Part shown: positions 1 to 8,628 of the stretch, one piece after another
Layout: the number at the start of each line of letters is the position of its first letter
Position numbering within the stretch: the stretch's first letter is position 1
Origin: CALJXB01 sp965225935
GTDB lineage: Bacteria > Pseudomonadota > Alphaproteobacteria > Kiloniellales > JAKSDN01
Assembly (NCBI GenBank): GCA_965225935.1
Contig: CBDDCC010000024.1
Span: 496,001-560,000, forward strand
Direction: 5' to 3'
Length of the DNA: 64,000 nucleotides
The notes under the pieces: model-generated
Told to the model about the DNA's origin: nothing
Seen by the model: the letters and a program-made list of their open reading frames with translations, nothing else
The model's database searches: none
Translations under genes and position numbers: made by a program

Positions 1-432
1 CTCCGCCACCACGTCGGTCTGCCGCAGCGCGTCGGGCGGCTCGTCCGGGTCGGGGAAGGCGGCCAGCACGGCGGAGGCCAGCCGCGGGCTGGGCGAGAGG
101 GCCTGGGCCACGAAGGGCAGGCTGCCGCGCCCGGCGGCCCGGCCGATCAGCTCCGGCGAGATGTAGAGGATGCGGTAGCCGAAGCCCTCCTCGGTGCCCT
201 GGCGCCCGTCGTGCAGCTCGTCGGGGTGGAGCACGAAGACGTCGCCCGGCCGGGCGTGCAGCACCTCGGCCCGGTAGCCGAAGGACTGCACACCCCGGGT
301 CGTGGCGCCGACGGCGTAGGTGTCGTGGCGGTGCGGGCTGAAGGCGAAGCCGGAGAAGTAGGCCTCGGCCCACTCGAGGCCCTCCGCCGAGGCGCGGTAG
401 CGAATCCAGCTGCGGGCGGTCGCGGGTTCCAT
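1..432 (-). CDS. AraC-family transcriptional regulator (partial, N-terminal part)
   Basis: The reading frame from an ATG at 432 runs leftward off the window, so 144 codons are seen. They form an AraC-type cupin ligand-binding domain: the conserved FSPHRHD stretch at residues 32-37 gives the first metal/ligand histidines, followed by RPGDVFVLHPDELHDG around 66-80 and a GYRILYISPE strand. The C-terminal double helix-turn-helix that would bind DNA lies outside the window. The gene is divergent from the LysE-type exporter at 574. Many AraC proteins with this cupin control an adjacent LysE exporter, so local regulation of that exporter is a reasonable inference. The effector is unknown. Confidence 0.8.
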   Translation of the reverse strand, partial: MEPATARSWIRYRASAEGLEWAEAYFSGFAFSPHRHDTYAVGATTRGVQSFGYRAEVLHARPGDVFVLHPDELHDGRQGTEEGFGYRILYISPELIGRAAGRGSLPFVAQALSPSPRLASAVLAAFPDPDEPPDALRQTDVVAE

Positions 433-573
433 GGCGCACGAACGTTCAAGACGCGGGGCCGGGCGGCATGCTGCCCTGCCGCACGCTGATGTCTTAGCAA
501 CCTCGCCCCCCGACGTGCAATTGGGGGCGTGCAAATCAGGGCGCGGCAACCGAGGCGCGCGATTGGGGTACGC

Positions 574-1167
574 ATGTTGGGAGACCTGCTGCGGCTCTGG
601 CTGGCCGCTCTGCCGCTGATGGGCAGCCCCGGCCCGGCGACCCTCAGCCTGGCCGCCGTGGGGGCCGCCTTCGGCGCCGCCCGCGGGCTCGGCTATCTCG
701 CCGGCATCGTCGCCGGGACCTTCGGCGTGCTGCTGCTGATCGCGAGCGGCGTGACGGGCCTGCTGCTGGCGGTGCCGGCGCTGGTCTGGCTGGTCACCGC
801 GCTCGCCGCCGCCTACATCCTCTATCTCGCCTACCGCATCGCCACGGCGCCGGTGCTCTCCGGCGACACCTCGGGCGCCCGGGCGCCCTCGCTCGTCGGC
901 GGCTTCGTGCTGGCCATGGCCAACCCCAAGGCCTTCGCCGCCATCGGCGCGGTCTATTCGGGCAACAACCTGCTGCCGGGCGACCTGCTGCTGGACGCTG
1001 CGGCCAAGATCCTCGCCCTGCTCGCGGTGATCGTCCTGGTGAACGCGACCTGGCTGGTCTTCGGCTCGGCCTTCTCCCTGGTCCTACGGGACCCCCGCCG
1101 CGGCCGCATCGCCAACGTCGCCTTCGCCGTGCTGCTGGTGCTCTCGGTCGCCCTGGCGCTGCTCTGA
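574..1167 (+). CDS. LysE/RhtB-family amino-acid exporter
   Basis: This 197-residue inner-membrane protein has about six hydrophobic segments. The N-terminal GSPGPATL motif at 17-24 is the signature of the LysE/RhtB superfamily, whose members export amino acids or related small molecules. A second family feature, AMANPKAF, sits in the middle of the protein. An in-frame GTG exists at 529, but the ATG at 574 is preferred because it starts just before the first membrane helix, as is usual for the family, and has a G-rich stretch upstream. It is divergent from the AraC regulator and convergent with the GFA gene, leaving only 18 bp between their stops. The substrate cannot be read from the sequence. 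Confidence 0.85.
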   Translation: MLGDLLRLWLAALPLMGSPGPATLSLAAVGAAFGAARGLGYLAGIVAGTFGVLLLIASGVTGLLLAVPALVWLVTALAAAYILYLAYRIATAPVLSGDTSGARAPSLVGGFVLAMANPKAFAAIGAVYSGNNLLPGDLLLDAAAKILALLAVIVLVNATWLVFGSAFSLVLRDPRRGRIANVAFAVLLVLSVALALL

Positions 1168-1185
1168 GGCGGATGTGCGCACTGG

Positions 1186-1668
1186 CTAGCTGAAGAGCGC
1201 CTCGAGGCGCGCCTGGCTCTCCTCGGGCCAGTGCTCCTTGCGGTCGTAGAACTCCGGGACCGCGGGCGCGCCGGGGGGCAGGACCACCCAGGGCTGCTTG
1301 GAGGCCGTGTAGATGTGGATGTCCGGCGGCAGCCGGTCCGGGTCGTCGAGGGTGCCGACACGCAGGAACGAGAGGACCTCGCCGGCGCCGGCGTAGTGGC
1401 TCCAAAGCGCCACCCGGCAGGTCGGGCAACGAAGGACCTTCTGCCCCTTGCCACTGGCGGAGGGCGTGTCGACCGGTTCCGGCGCGCCCTCGGCGAGCGC
1501 GATGCGGTCGCTCTCGATCATGGCGTTGAGGGCGAAGGCGGCACCGCTCTCCCGCTGGCACCAGCGGCAGTGGCAGCAGTGGACGAAGAGCGGCCGGCCC
1601 GTCATCCGGTAGCGCACGGCACGGCAGGTGCAGCCACCTTCTAAGGTCTCGTCGTCTTGGTCTGCCAT
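1186..1668 (-). CDS. GFA/CENP-V family zinc protein
   Basis: This 160-residue protein has the full cysteine pattern of the glutathione-dependent formaldehyde-activating (GFA) fold: CTC at 13-15, CCHCRWC at 31-37 and CPTC at 81-84, which bind structural and catalytic zinc. Family members include S-hydroxymethylglutathione synthase, but most GFA proteins have no proven activity. The frame stays open well upstream. The ATG at 1668 (MADQ) is chosen because the family's first zinc motif follows about a dozen residues later and the upstream extension looks non-coding. The gene lies 32 bp downstream of a sulfotransferase gene on the same strand. Confidence 0.85.
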   Translation of the reverse strand: MADQDDETLEGGCTCRAVRYRMTGRPLFVHCCHCRWCQRESGAAFALNAMIESDRIALAEGAPEPVDTPSASGKGQKVLRCPTCRVALWSHYAGAGEVLSFLRVGTLDDPDRLPPDIHIYTASKQPWVVLPPGAPAVPEFYDRKEHWPEESQARLEALFS

Positions 1669-1700
1669 CGTAGTGCCTTCCTCAGGTCGCGGCGCCGGGT

Positions 1701-2546
1701 CTAGGAGGCCTGCTGAGCGGCAGGCTGGTAGTTGAAAGCGCGCATGACGGCATGGCACTCCTGCTCCACCGCTGCGGTTTCCGCTGCGCTCAGGGCCGTT
1801 TGATAGAGCCCGATCCTGCTGTTCGAGACCGCCTTGCCATAGAGCTCCGAGGTGAAGGGGCCGTGGAGCTGGTGATCGCGCAGGGCATCGTAGTCCCGGG
1901 TGGTGCGCTGCCACTCCGCCTCGGGATCGTAGTCGGCGAGCGGCAGGCCGGTGAACTGGTGGAGCTGCTCGACCACCTCAGCGGTCTTCAGCACCAGATC
2001 CTCGTAGCGCACCAGGAAGAGCCTCGACTGCAGGGGCGAGAAGTCGCCGCGCAGGAAGCGGGCGTAGTAGCCGAGGTAGAGGCGGGCGAGGCCCCGCGCA
2101 TCGTCGTTCAGCCGCGTGAGGGTGGAGTCCGTGCCGCCTGCGCGCTGCCTGCTCGCCACGTCGCGCATGGAGACCACGGTGTCCCGCGGGTCGCGCACCA
2201 CCAGGAAGAACCTGGAGTCCTCGACGAGCCGCATCAGTTCCGGGAAGAACTGCAGCAGCTCCGGGTTCTTCAGCACGAGATGCCGGCAGGGCTGCCAGCG
2301 CTTCCTGGTCCGCTCCAGGTAGTCCGCCAGCCAGGCGCCTGTGAAGGCGTCGAAATCGGCCTGGTCCTCGAAAGTGTCCTTGAGGAAGGAGCCGAAGTGC
2401 CCCTGGCCCCAGATATAGGCCCGCATCTGCTGGGTCAGGTACTGGACCTCGCCGATCGAGGGGTTGGTCGAGGGGTCGCTGCAGAGGATGCTGGTGAGCA
2501 GGGCGGTGCCGGAGCGCATGCTCCCGCCGATGAAAAAAGTCGTCAT
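1701..2546 (-). CDS. Sulfotransferase family protein
   Basis: The 281-residue product has both PAPS-binding signatures of P-loop sulfotransferases. The 5'-phosphosulfate loop is GGSMRSGTALL at residues 7-17, and the 3'-phosphate motif is FFLVVRDPRDTVVS around 112-125. Such enzymes move sulfate from PAPS to a hydroxyl or amine acceptor. The acceptor here is unknown, and the protein has no membrane segment. It is divergent from a second, larger sulfotransferase-like gene at 2756, so the pair may modify one product, such as a surface glycan or lipid. This last point is inference. Confidence 0.82.
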   Translation of the reverse strand: MTTFFIGGSMRSGTALLTSILCSDPSTNPSIGEVQYLTQQMRAYIWGQGHFGSFLKDTFEDQADFDAFTGAWLADYLERTRKRWQPCRHLVLKNPELLQFFPELMRLVEDSRFFLVVRDPRDTVVSMRDVASRQRAGGTDSTLTRLNDDARGLARLYLGYYARFLRGDFSPLQSRLFLVRYEDLVLKTAEVVEQLHQFTGLPLADYDPEAEWQRTTRDYDALRDHQLHGPFTSELYGKAVSNSRIGLYQTALSAAETAAVEQECHAVMRAFNYQPAAQQAS

Positions 2547-2755
2547 GGCGGTTCCGTTCCAATGGGCGACGGCCGAGCGCCCGACTCGCTGGCGTGCCCG
2601 GACTCTAGGCGGAGGGCCCCCAGAGGTCCACCGGCGAAACCCTGGCTCGATGCTGGGCCGGGGCGCCGGGCGAGATCCGGGGGGCGGTGGAGAACGATTG
2701 GCGCTATCATGGCCGTCCCGCCGGATCGTCCCGGCGGCCGGCCCCGGCAGGCGAG

Positions 2756-3787
2756 ATGAACGAGACCCAGAGCCCCCCGCGCACCGTCGACGTCCGGCTC
2801 GATCCGGAAACCGCCGTCGACCTGGCGGAGTATTTTCTCGCCCGCAACAAGGGCGCCCAGGCGCTCCAGACTTTGCGGGCCGTGCTCTCGGTCGCGCCCC
2901 GCCACGAGGCCGCCAAGCGCCGCTTCGCCGAGCTGCATCTGGCGCTCGCCGAGCGGCAGTTCCCGCCGGGCTCCGAGCCTCGGGGCCGGCTGCTGCTCGG
3001 CCTCCTGGGTTTCGACATCCTGACCGAGCCGGTCGAGACGGCCTATCTGGCGCACCTGGAGGCGCGGCTGGCCGGCCGCGAGCGCCTGGCGGCGCCGGGG
3101 ACGCTGGTGCTCGGCCTCGGCAGCGGGCGCAGCGGCTCCACCAGCCTGGCCGCCCTCCTGGCCGGTGCCGAAGGCGCCTGCGCCACCCACGAGAACACGC
3201 CCCTGGTCCACTGGGCGCCCAATTCAGGGCAGATCCGCCTGCACCGGAAGCGCTTCGCCCTGCTGCTCGAGCGCTATCCCCTGGTGTTCGACGCGGCCCA
3301 TTGGTGGCTCAACGCCGCCGAGCCGATGATCGAAGCCTTCGAGACCGTGAAGCTGGTCGCGCTCGCGCGCGAGCCGGAGGCCTGCGCCCGCTCCTTTCTG
3401 AAGGTGAAGGGCACGGGGCGCGATGGCTTCAACCACTGGCTCGACCACGACGGCCGCTTCTGGCGTCCGGCGGTCTGGGACCCGCTCTATCCCTCCTACG
3501 ACCCGGCGCGCTTCGGCCTCGAGGCGCCGGAGAGCGCTAGCCCCGTGGAACTGGCCGAACGCCAGCTCCGCCTGGTGACGGCCTACGTGGAAGACTACAA
3601 CCGTGCGCTCGCTCGCCTGGCGGAGACCCTGGGCGCGCGGCTGCTTCTGCTGCGCACCGAGGAGTTGGGCGAGCGCAAGACCCAGGACCGGATCCTCGAC
3701 TTCCTCGGTGTGAAGGCACCCTACCTCGACAAGGCCCTGAACCGGGGCGGCACGGCCGACGGCGACAGCCAGGCGCTGCGCTGTTAG
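2756..3787 (+). CDS. Sulfotransferase-like protein with short helical-repeat N-terminus
   Basis: This 343-residue protein begins with about 60 residues of helical, TPR-like sequence (AEYFLARNKGAQALQTLRAV, then APRHEAAKRRFAELHL). It is followed by a P-loop sulfotransferase domain with the phosphosulfate-loop motif LGSGRSGSTSL near residues 120-130 and a KLVALAREPEACARSFLKV stretch in the place of the 3'-phosphate motif. The ATG at 2756 is preceded by a GGCAGGCGAG ribosome-binding region and is preferred over the ATG at 2687. It is divergent from the smaller sulfotransferase, with both starts 210 bp apart. TPR-sulfotransferase fusions are common in alphaproteobacteria, but their acceptors are mostly unknown. 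Confidence 0.75.
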   Translation: MNETQSPPRTVDVRLDPETAVDLAEYFLARNKGAQALQTLRAVLSVAPRHEAAKRRFAELHLALAERQFPPGSEPRGRLLLGLLGFDILTEPVETAYLAHLEARLAGRERLAAPGTLVLGLGSGRSGSTSLAALLAGAEGACATHENTPLVHWAPNSGQIRLHRKRFALLLERYPLVFDAAHWWLNAAEPMIEAFETVKLVALAREPEACARSFLKVKGTGRDGFNHWLDHDGRFWRPAVWDPLYPSYDPARFGLEAPESASPVELAERQLRLVTAYVEDYNRALARLAETLGARLLLLRTEELGERKTQDRILDFLGVKAPYLDKALNRGGTADGDSQALRC

Positions 3788-3913
3788 TGTTGCTCCGGCC
3801 AGTCGGCACGGCACAGGCAGTCGCGCGGCCGGGGCCTCATTCGGGGCATGTCGGCTGAGAGGAGGGCGAGGATTGCGCCCCTCGTTCGGCCAGCATCGTG
3901 CATGGAGGCACGC

Positions 3914-4357
3914 ATGGCAGAACCAGCGGAGATAGTAGGGCTCACGCCAGCCTCCTTTCACGCGCTCGTCGCTGACCAGGCTCGGGTCGCGTGCATCCTG
4001 CATCATGGCCCTTTCGTGGCCTTCGAAGGGGCGGTTCAGTTCGTCCGGGGCGCAAGCGACGAGTCCTGGACCTGGGCCAGGATCGACCTCTCGGAAGCGC
4101 CGGAGATCGCCCGGATGTTCGGCGTCTCCGACAACGAGCCCCACCTGCTGCTCATGCGTGAGCGGATCGTGCTCTACTGCGCACCTCTGTCGGCGGCAAC
4201 GCCGGAGGCGACACACGGCTTCATTGAGGGCGCCGCGCAGCTGGACATGGAGCAAGTGCGCACCGAGGTGGAGAAGGAGCGTGCGGGCCGCGAATCCCTC
4301 ATGGCCCGCCGGGTCTGCCCAACTGTCTGGCGCACCAACGAGAGCGATCCGGACTGA
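3914..4357 (+). CDS. Thioredoxin-fold protein without the CxxC active site
   Basis: The 147-residue product follows the order of a thioredoxin domain: a strand with ACILHHGPF in the active-site position, then ARIDLSEAPEIARMFGVSDNEPHLLLM, which parallels the thioredoxin helix-2/cis-proline region, and a C-terminal helix rich in charged residues. The usual WCxxC is replaced by HHGPF, so disulfide chemistry is not expected and a binding or scaffold role is more likely. The ATG at 3914 has GGAGG five bases upstream and is preferred to ATGs at 3848 and 3902. The fold call rests on pattern only. Confidence 0.6.
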   Translation: MAEPAEIVGLTPASFHALVADQARVACILHHGPFVAFEGAVQFVRGASDESWTWARIDLSEAPEIARMFGVSDNEPHLLLMRERIVLYCAPLSAATPEATHGFIEGAAQLDMEQVRTEVEKERAGRESLMARRVCPTVWRTNESDPD

Positions 4358-5135
4358 TCGCCGACCCTCAGCCGGCCTCCCAGCACCGCGGATCTGAGAC
4401 CGTTTCGGTCAACTGGAAATGCCAGGAACCTGACCTGGGCGAGGAGCGCTGGCCAGATAGGTGGTCGTGTGGCCTTACCCCTTTGAAAATTCTGCAGACA
4501 CGTTTCGCGCTGCATGACATGTTTCTTCGGGAAGATTTTCCACATTCGCAGTTTAGGGGCAGGCAACCGCATTGTGCGCTTTTTTTGCCCACGGGAGAGG
4601 CCGGGGTCTGCGCCCTCTCGAACCGTGCCTTGAGGCGGGGACCCCGGAGTCCCGAAGGCGACACGGCTGCAGCGAGCCGATCTTTACCGGCGCGCCAACG
4701 GGGCTCGCTGGCGCCCGGCTCGTAGATGTGTAGAATGGTGCTGCTCCTGATGGGGCCAGACACCTTAGCTTTCGATGCTGCCGAGACATGGCTCTGACCG
4801 ACAAGCTCATATTCTCCCTGTCTTCGCCGCCTCCCACGCGAGACCTCTAGGTCGTCCCAGGTGGCCCCCTGCGGCCCGTCGCGGGAACGATCTGCCAAGG
4901 AGCGGATCGGGAACCATGGTGCGGGCATTCCGCTTCGGGTGACTGAGGCGCTAGGTCCGCAACCCGCATAGTCGGGCATCCCCGCACGTTCCTTCCTCAA
5001 GCAGTACGCAACTGCGCCGCCTCACCAGTTTGGCTGGCAATGCGCGCTGTTGCTGCGCCGTGCCCTGCCGGGCGATCAGGCCTCGTCGGCCCGATCCCGG
5101 CAAGCGGCACCATCGCTTTCGTGAGGGTCTCCGCT
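4358..5135. other. Intergenic stretch without a convincing gene
   Basis: Open frames on both strands here lack a good ribosome-binding site and have no recognisable domain. A T7 run follows CATTGTGCGC near 4580, but no strong terminator stem was found. The only supported signal is a GAGG at 5123-5126 that serves the MFS start at 5136. Confidence 0.5.
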
Positions 5136-6311
5136 ATGTCTGGGTTAAGATCTCTCGTTGTTGTGAGCCTCGCCGCATCCTTGCTGATGATTGGCGTGGG
5201 CATGGTCGTCGCACTGCTTCCCCAACGTGTCCTGGATCTCTCCGGCTCGTTGAGAAGCGTGGGTTACGTAGCCTCCCTTTTCGCGCTCTCCTATCTCCTG
5301 GTTCAACTGCCGATCGGCAGCTTGGCGGACCGTCTGGGCGTCCGGCCGTTTCTGGTTCTCGGCTACCTGCTCTGCTGCCTATCGGGACTCGTCTTCTTCT
5401 ACGCCGGATCGCCGGAGGCCATATTCCTGGGCCGCTTCATCCAGGGCGCCGGCGAGGCGCCGGTCTGGGCACTGGGACCGGCGCTGCTGTCGCTCGCTTA
5501 TCCCCACGCCAAGGGGAAGGTCATCGGCATCTACAACGCCTCCATTCACACGGGCCTGACCATCGGACCCTTGCTCGGGATTCTGCTGTTCCCGGGAGGG
5601 GGCGGGGATCTACCCTTCCTCCTGTTCGCAGCCCTTTGCCTATCCGGCGGCCTGACGGTCCTGCTGTTTCTTCCCCGCGCGCCCTTTGCGGCCTCCCGAT
5701 CAGTCAGCCAGAAACCGCGGCTGCGCGAGCTGGCGGGGCTGATGGTGGTTCGCGGGCCGCTGGCTGCGCTGGCGGGGGTCCTGCTCTACGGGGCGGGCTA
5801 CGGCATCTTCGTCAGCGTGCTGCCCGGCCAGCTCGCGTTGACCGGAGGCTTCGACACTGTGGCGATAGGGATTTTCTTCGCCTTGTTCTACGCCGCCATC
5901 AGCGTGGCCCAGCTGATCGTCGGTCCACTTTCGGACCGGCACGGTCGGCACCTCTACATGATCGCCGGCTTTGCCATGGCGGCGGTCGGCTTTGCGACCT
6001 TCGCGCCGCTTCCCTATCCCTGGACCTACGCACCGCTGGCGCTCGCGAGCCTTGGCCTGGGTGTCTACTGCGTTGCCTCGATGGCTTACTTGAACGAAAG
6101 CGTTCCCGAGCGACTGAGGGGGACCCTGTCCGGAAGCTACTACCTCGCCTGGGGCCTCGGCTACTTCTTCGGACCTATCGTCGTCGCTCAACTGGGCGAG
6201 AGGATGGACCTGCAGGCGGGCTACCTCCTGCTGGCGGCCCTGCTCGCCCTGCAGGCCGGATGGGCGTGCCTGGGCCGGCCTGGCGGCGTCCGAGGCAGAC
6301 CGAAAGAGTGA
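5136..6311 (+). CDS. Major facilitator superfamily transporter
   Basis: This 391-residue integral membrane protein has twelve hydrophobic segments and two MFS motif-A loops, GSLADRLGVRPF between TM2 and TM3 and GPLSDRHGRHLYM in the second half. The size and motifs fit a drug/sugar-type MFS carrier driven by protons, but the substrate cannot be inferred. The ATG at 5136 follows GAGGG. The open frame extends upstream to 5040 with sequence unlike a membrane protein, so the later start is used. It stands alone, and the next gene is convergent. Confidence 0.85.
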   Translation: MSGLRSLVVVSLAASLLMIGVGMVVALLPQRVLDLSGSLRSVGYVASLFALSYLLVQLPIGSLADRLGVRPFLVLGYLLCCLSGLVFFYAGSPEAIFLGRFIQGAGEAPVWALGPALLSLAYPHAKGKVIGIYNASIHTGLTIGPLLGILLFPGGGGDLPFLLFAALCLSGGLTVLLFLPRAPFAASRSVSQKPRLRELAGLMVVRGPLAALAGVLLYGAGYGIFVSVLPGQLALTGGFDTVAIGIFFALFYAAISVAQLIVGPLSDRHGRHLYMIAGFAMAAVGFATFAPLPYPWTYAPLALASLGLGVYCVASMAYLNESVPERLRGTLSGSYYLAWGLGYFFGPIVVAQLGERMDLQAGYLLLAALLALQAGWACLGRPGGVRGRPKE

Positions 6312-6366
6312 TCCACCGGCCCGTTCGGCATCGTCATTCGGCCGTTGGGGCCATCTGGGTACCCCG

Positions 6367-7350
6367 TCACTGGATCTCCACGGCGTAGCTCTCGAGGGGC
6401 GGGCTGGACTCGATCACGCCCTGCTCCAGCAGGAACTTGGCGAAGGCTCGGTAGCGGGCGCGGTCGAGGGCGCGGGGTCTGAGCGCGAAGCGGGGCAGGG
6501 TGTCCTTCCAGGCGCGGCGGTTGAGCTCGTCGTCGAGGCCCGGCTTGTGGCGCGCGAAGAGCCCCCAGGCCTCCTCCGGGTGGTTCACCAGGTAGTGGGT
6601 GGCCTGCTCGAGGGCGCCCAGGAAGGCGGCGATGCGCGGGTCGTCCAGCCGGTCGTTGCGGGCCACCAAAATCAGCTCGTCGTAGGCCGGCACGCCCTCC
6701 TCCTCGACGAAGAAGGCCCGGCCCTTGTGGCCTTCGATGGCGAGCTGGTTGAGCTCGAAGTTGCGGTAGGCGCCGATCACCGCGTCCACCTGCCCCGAGA
6801 GCAGTGCGGGGCTGAGCGCGAAGTTCACGTTGATGAGCTGCACGTCGTCGAGCATCAGCCCGTGGCGCGCCAGCATGGCCTTGAGCATGGCCTGCTCGAA
6901 GCCACCCACCGAATAGCCGACGGCCCGCCCGCTCAGGTCCGCGATCGAGCCGATGGGTCCGTCCTCCAGCACCAGGAGCGTGTTCAGCGGTGTCGCGATC
7001 AGGGTGCCGATCCGGGCCAGCGGCAGGTCCTGGGCGGCCTGGATGTGGAGCTGCGGCTGGTAGCTCACCGCGAGGTCGGCCTTGCCGGCGGCCACCAGCT
7101 TGGGCGGGTCGTTGGGGTCGGCCGGCTCCAGCATCTCGACCTCCAGGCCGGCGTCGGCGAAGAAACCCTTCTCCTCGGCCACCACCAGGGTCCCGTGATC
7201 GGGATTGAGGAACCAGTCGAGCAGCAGGGTCAGCTTCTCGGCCCGTGCCGGCTGGACAGTGGCCGCCAGGCAGAGCGCGAGCGCCAGGGCGCCGAAGAGG
7301 CCGCGGGCGGGCGCACAGCGGGTCGAGAAGGGACGAAGGGAGGGGGGCAT
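6367..7350 (-). CDS. ABC-transporter substrate-binding protein, NMT1/THI5 type
   Basis: This 327-residue secreted protein has a signal peptide over about residues 1-37 (hydrophobic LFGALALALCLAATV, cleavage after ARA). The mature domain starts KLTLLLDWFLNPDHG, the hallmark of the NMT1/THI5-like family that includes ThiY, the periplasmic receptor for pyrimidine precursors of thiamine. VAAGKADLAVSYQPQL is also typical. The start at 7350 is seven bases from a GGAGAG sequence. An overlapping ATG at 7355 is out of frame. No permease or ATPase gene is adjacent and no thiamine riboswitch was recognised upstream, so the ligand is uncertain. Confidence 0.82.
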   Translation of the reverse strand: MPPSLRPFSTRCAPARGLFGALALALCLAATVQPARAEKLTLLLDWFLNPDHGTLVVAEEKGFFADAGLEVEMLEPADPNDPPKLVAAGKADLAVSYQPQLHIQAAQDLPLARIGTLIATPLNTLLVLEDGPIGSIADLSGRAVGYSVGGFEQAMLKAMLARHGLMLDDVQLINVNFALSPALLSGQVDAVIGAYRNFELNQLAIEGHKGRAFFVEEEGVPAYDELILVARNDRLDDPRIAAFLGALEQATHYLVNHPEEAWGLFARHKPGLDDELNRRAWKDTLPRFALRPRALDRARYRAFAKFLLEQGVIESSPPLESYAVEIQ

Positions 7351-7521
7351 GGCATGACTCTCCTGCAGGCGATGGATAGGGTCCTGGAAGCGATATGAGG
7401 GGACGAGGGCGCCTGCCGCAAGGGCCTCGTGCCGACAGTGGGGCGTGGCAACGCCGGGCCGGATTAATCTCCGGTCAAGTATTGGGCGCTACCTCTTCCG
7501 TCTTAGGACGGGAGAGCCCCC

Positions 7522-7782
7522 ATGGTGAGTGTGAGATTCGCGGACTCGGTGCTGCGCGGCCTGAAGCCCCGCAAGCTCCGCTACGATGTCCAGGACCCCG
7601 AGAAGACGGGTCTGCTGCTGCGCGTCTCGCCCCAGGGGCGCAAGACCTGGATGCTGAGCTTCCGCTCCTCCAACGGCGTCAAGCTGCAGCGACCCATCGG
7701 AACCTTCCCCGCCATGAACATCAGCCAGGCCCGCGAGACGGTCCGGGCCGAGCGGGACGGGGCGGCGGCTTCCAACGGCTAA
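7522..7782 (+). pseudogene. Integrase arm-type DNA-binding domain, truncated
   Basis: The 86 residues match only the N-terminal arm-binding domain (DUF4102) of tyrosine recombinases of the P4 integrase kind: FADSVLRGLKPRKLRYDVQD, then GLLLRVSPQGRKTWMLSF and the QRPIGTFPAMNISQAR turn. The frame then stops, so the core-binding and catalytic domains (R..H-R..Y) are absent. No continuing frame was seen downstream. It is best read as the remnant of an integrase gene from a lost island, though a stand-alone arm protein cannot be excluded. No tRNA gene or clear attachment site was found beside it. Confidence 0.7.
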
Positions 7783-7874
7783 CGGCCCGCGCCGATCGCG
7801 GCGGCGGCGAGGTAGGCGCTGGAAGGGCGGGCGGCCCCGCGGCTTGGAGCGACCGGGGCCCAGGATGCGGCCCC

Positions 7875-8312
7875 TCAGTTCGTGGCGAGAGCGCCTGCCG
7901 CCTTCACCATCTCGAAGATGCGTTTGCGCACCCGCTCGTCCGGAATGCTGTAGTAGGCCCTGGCGAGCTGAAGGGTCTCCCGCCTGGTCATGGGATCGGC
8001 CTCTTCGGTTTCCGGCAGAGCGGCGATCGGCACCCCGCTCTTGACCATGCCCGAGGGCAGCTCTTCGAAGAAGTACCCCACGGGGACGCCGAGGATCTCG
8101 CAGAACTGGTAGAGACGGCTGGCCCCGATGCGGTTCGTTCCTCTTTCGTACTTCTGAATCTGCTGGAAGGTCAGCCCGACCGCGCTCCCGAGCCTTTCCT
8201 GGCTCAGTCCCAACAGCACGCGGCGCTGGCGCAGGCGGCCGCCCACGTGGGCATCGATCGCATTGGCCCCCATCTTGCCGCGTGATCCGGTTTTTGCCTT
8301 GCTCGCACTCAT
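7875..8312 (-). CDS. XRE-family helix-turn-helix regulator
   Basis: The 145-residue protein has a Cro/CI-type helix-turn-helix at about residues 27-80: GGRLRQRRVLLGLSQERLG, then FQQIQKYERGTNRIGASRL and LGVPVGYFFEELP. The C-terminal 55 residues form a helical tail (RRETLQLARAYYSIPDERVRKRIFEMV) seen in a large group of alphaproteobacterial regulators that often occur in many copies per genome. The start at 8312 is the last good ATG before the domain, and the upstream frame extension is dubious. Target genes are unknown, and the neighbouring integrase fragment suggests a mobile-island context. Confidence 0.85.
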   Translation of the reverse strand: MSASKAKTGSRGKMGANAIDAHVGGRLRQRRVLLGLSQERLGSAVGLTFQQIQKYERGTNRIGASRLYQFCEILGVPVGYFFEELPSGMVKSGVPIAALPETEEADPMTRRETLQLARAYYSIPDERVRKRIFEMVKAAGALATN

Positions 8313-8628
8313 GCTCTCACCCCACCCTTGGACGCGAGGCACGATCCTATCATCCGGAGGCCGGCATTTACAAATGAAGGTGGTGCTGAAAGGCCTGTGT
8401 CCCAGCCGGGTCTGACGGGGCCGGAAGCGCCGAGATCCGGCCAAGAGAGGCCGGGTCGTGGGACTATCTGGCGAACCGGTCGCGCGCTTTCCTGGACTGG
8501 CGACTGTGCTCGGCATGCAGCCTGCAGTCCCATGCCGATGCCGGCGGCGGTGAAGAACGTCGTCCGCAGCGCTTCCCGCCATGATTACAGGACTGGCCGG
8601 GTTCGCACGCGGCCGGAAGCCCTCGCCC
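8313..8628. other. Intergenic stretch upstream of the XRE gene
   Basis: No gene is supported here. It contains the leader of the XRE gene. On the minus strand TTGTAA, 17 bases and ATAGGA (about 8340-8370) form a weak promoter-like pair. Confidence 0.35.

Noticed and set aside
4368..5000. 210-codon open frame on the minus strand
   Set aside because: No ribosome-binding site, no domain, and typical of high-G+C shadow frames.
7351..7520. Possible thiamine riboswitch before the NMT1/THI5-type gene
   Set aside because: The conserved CTGAGA and other TPP riboswitch cores were not found.
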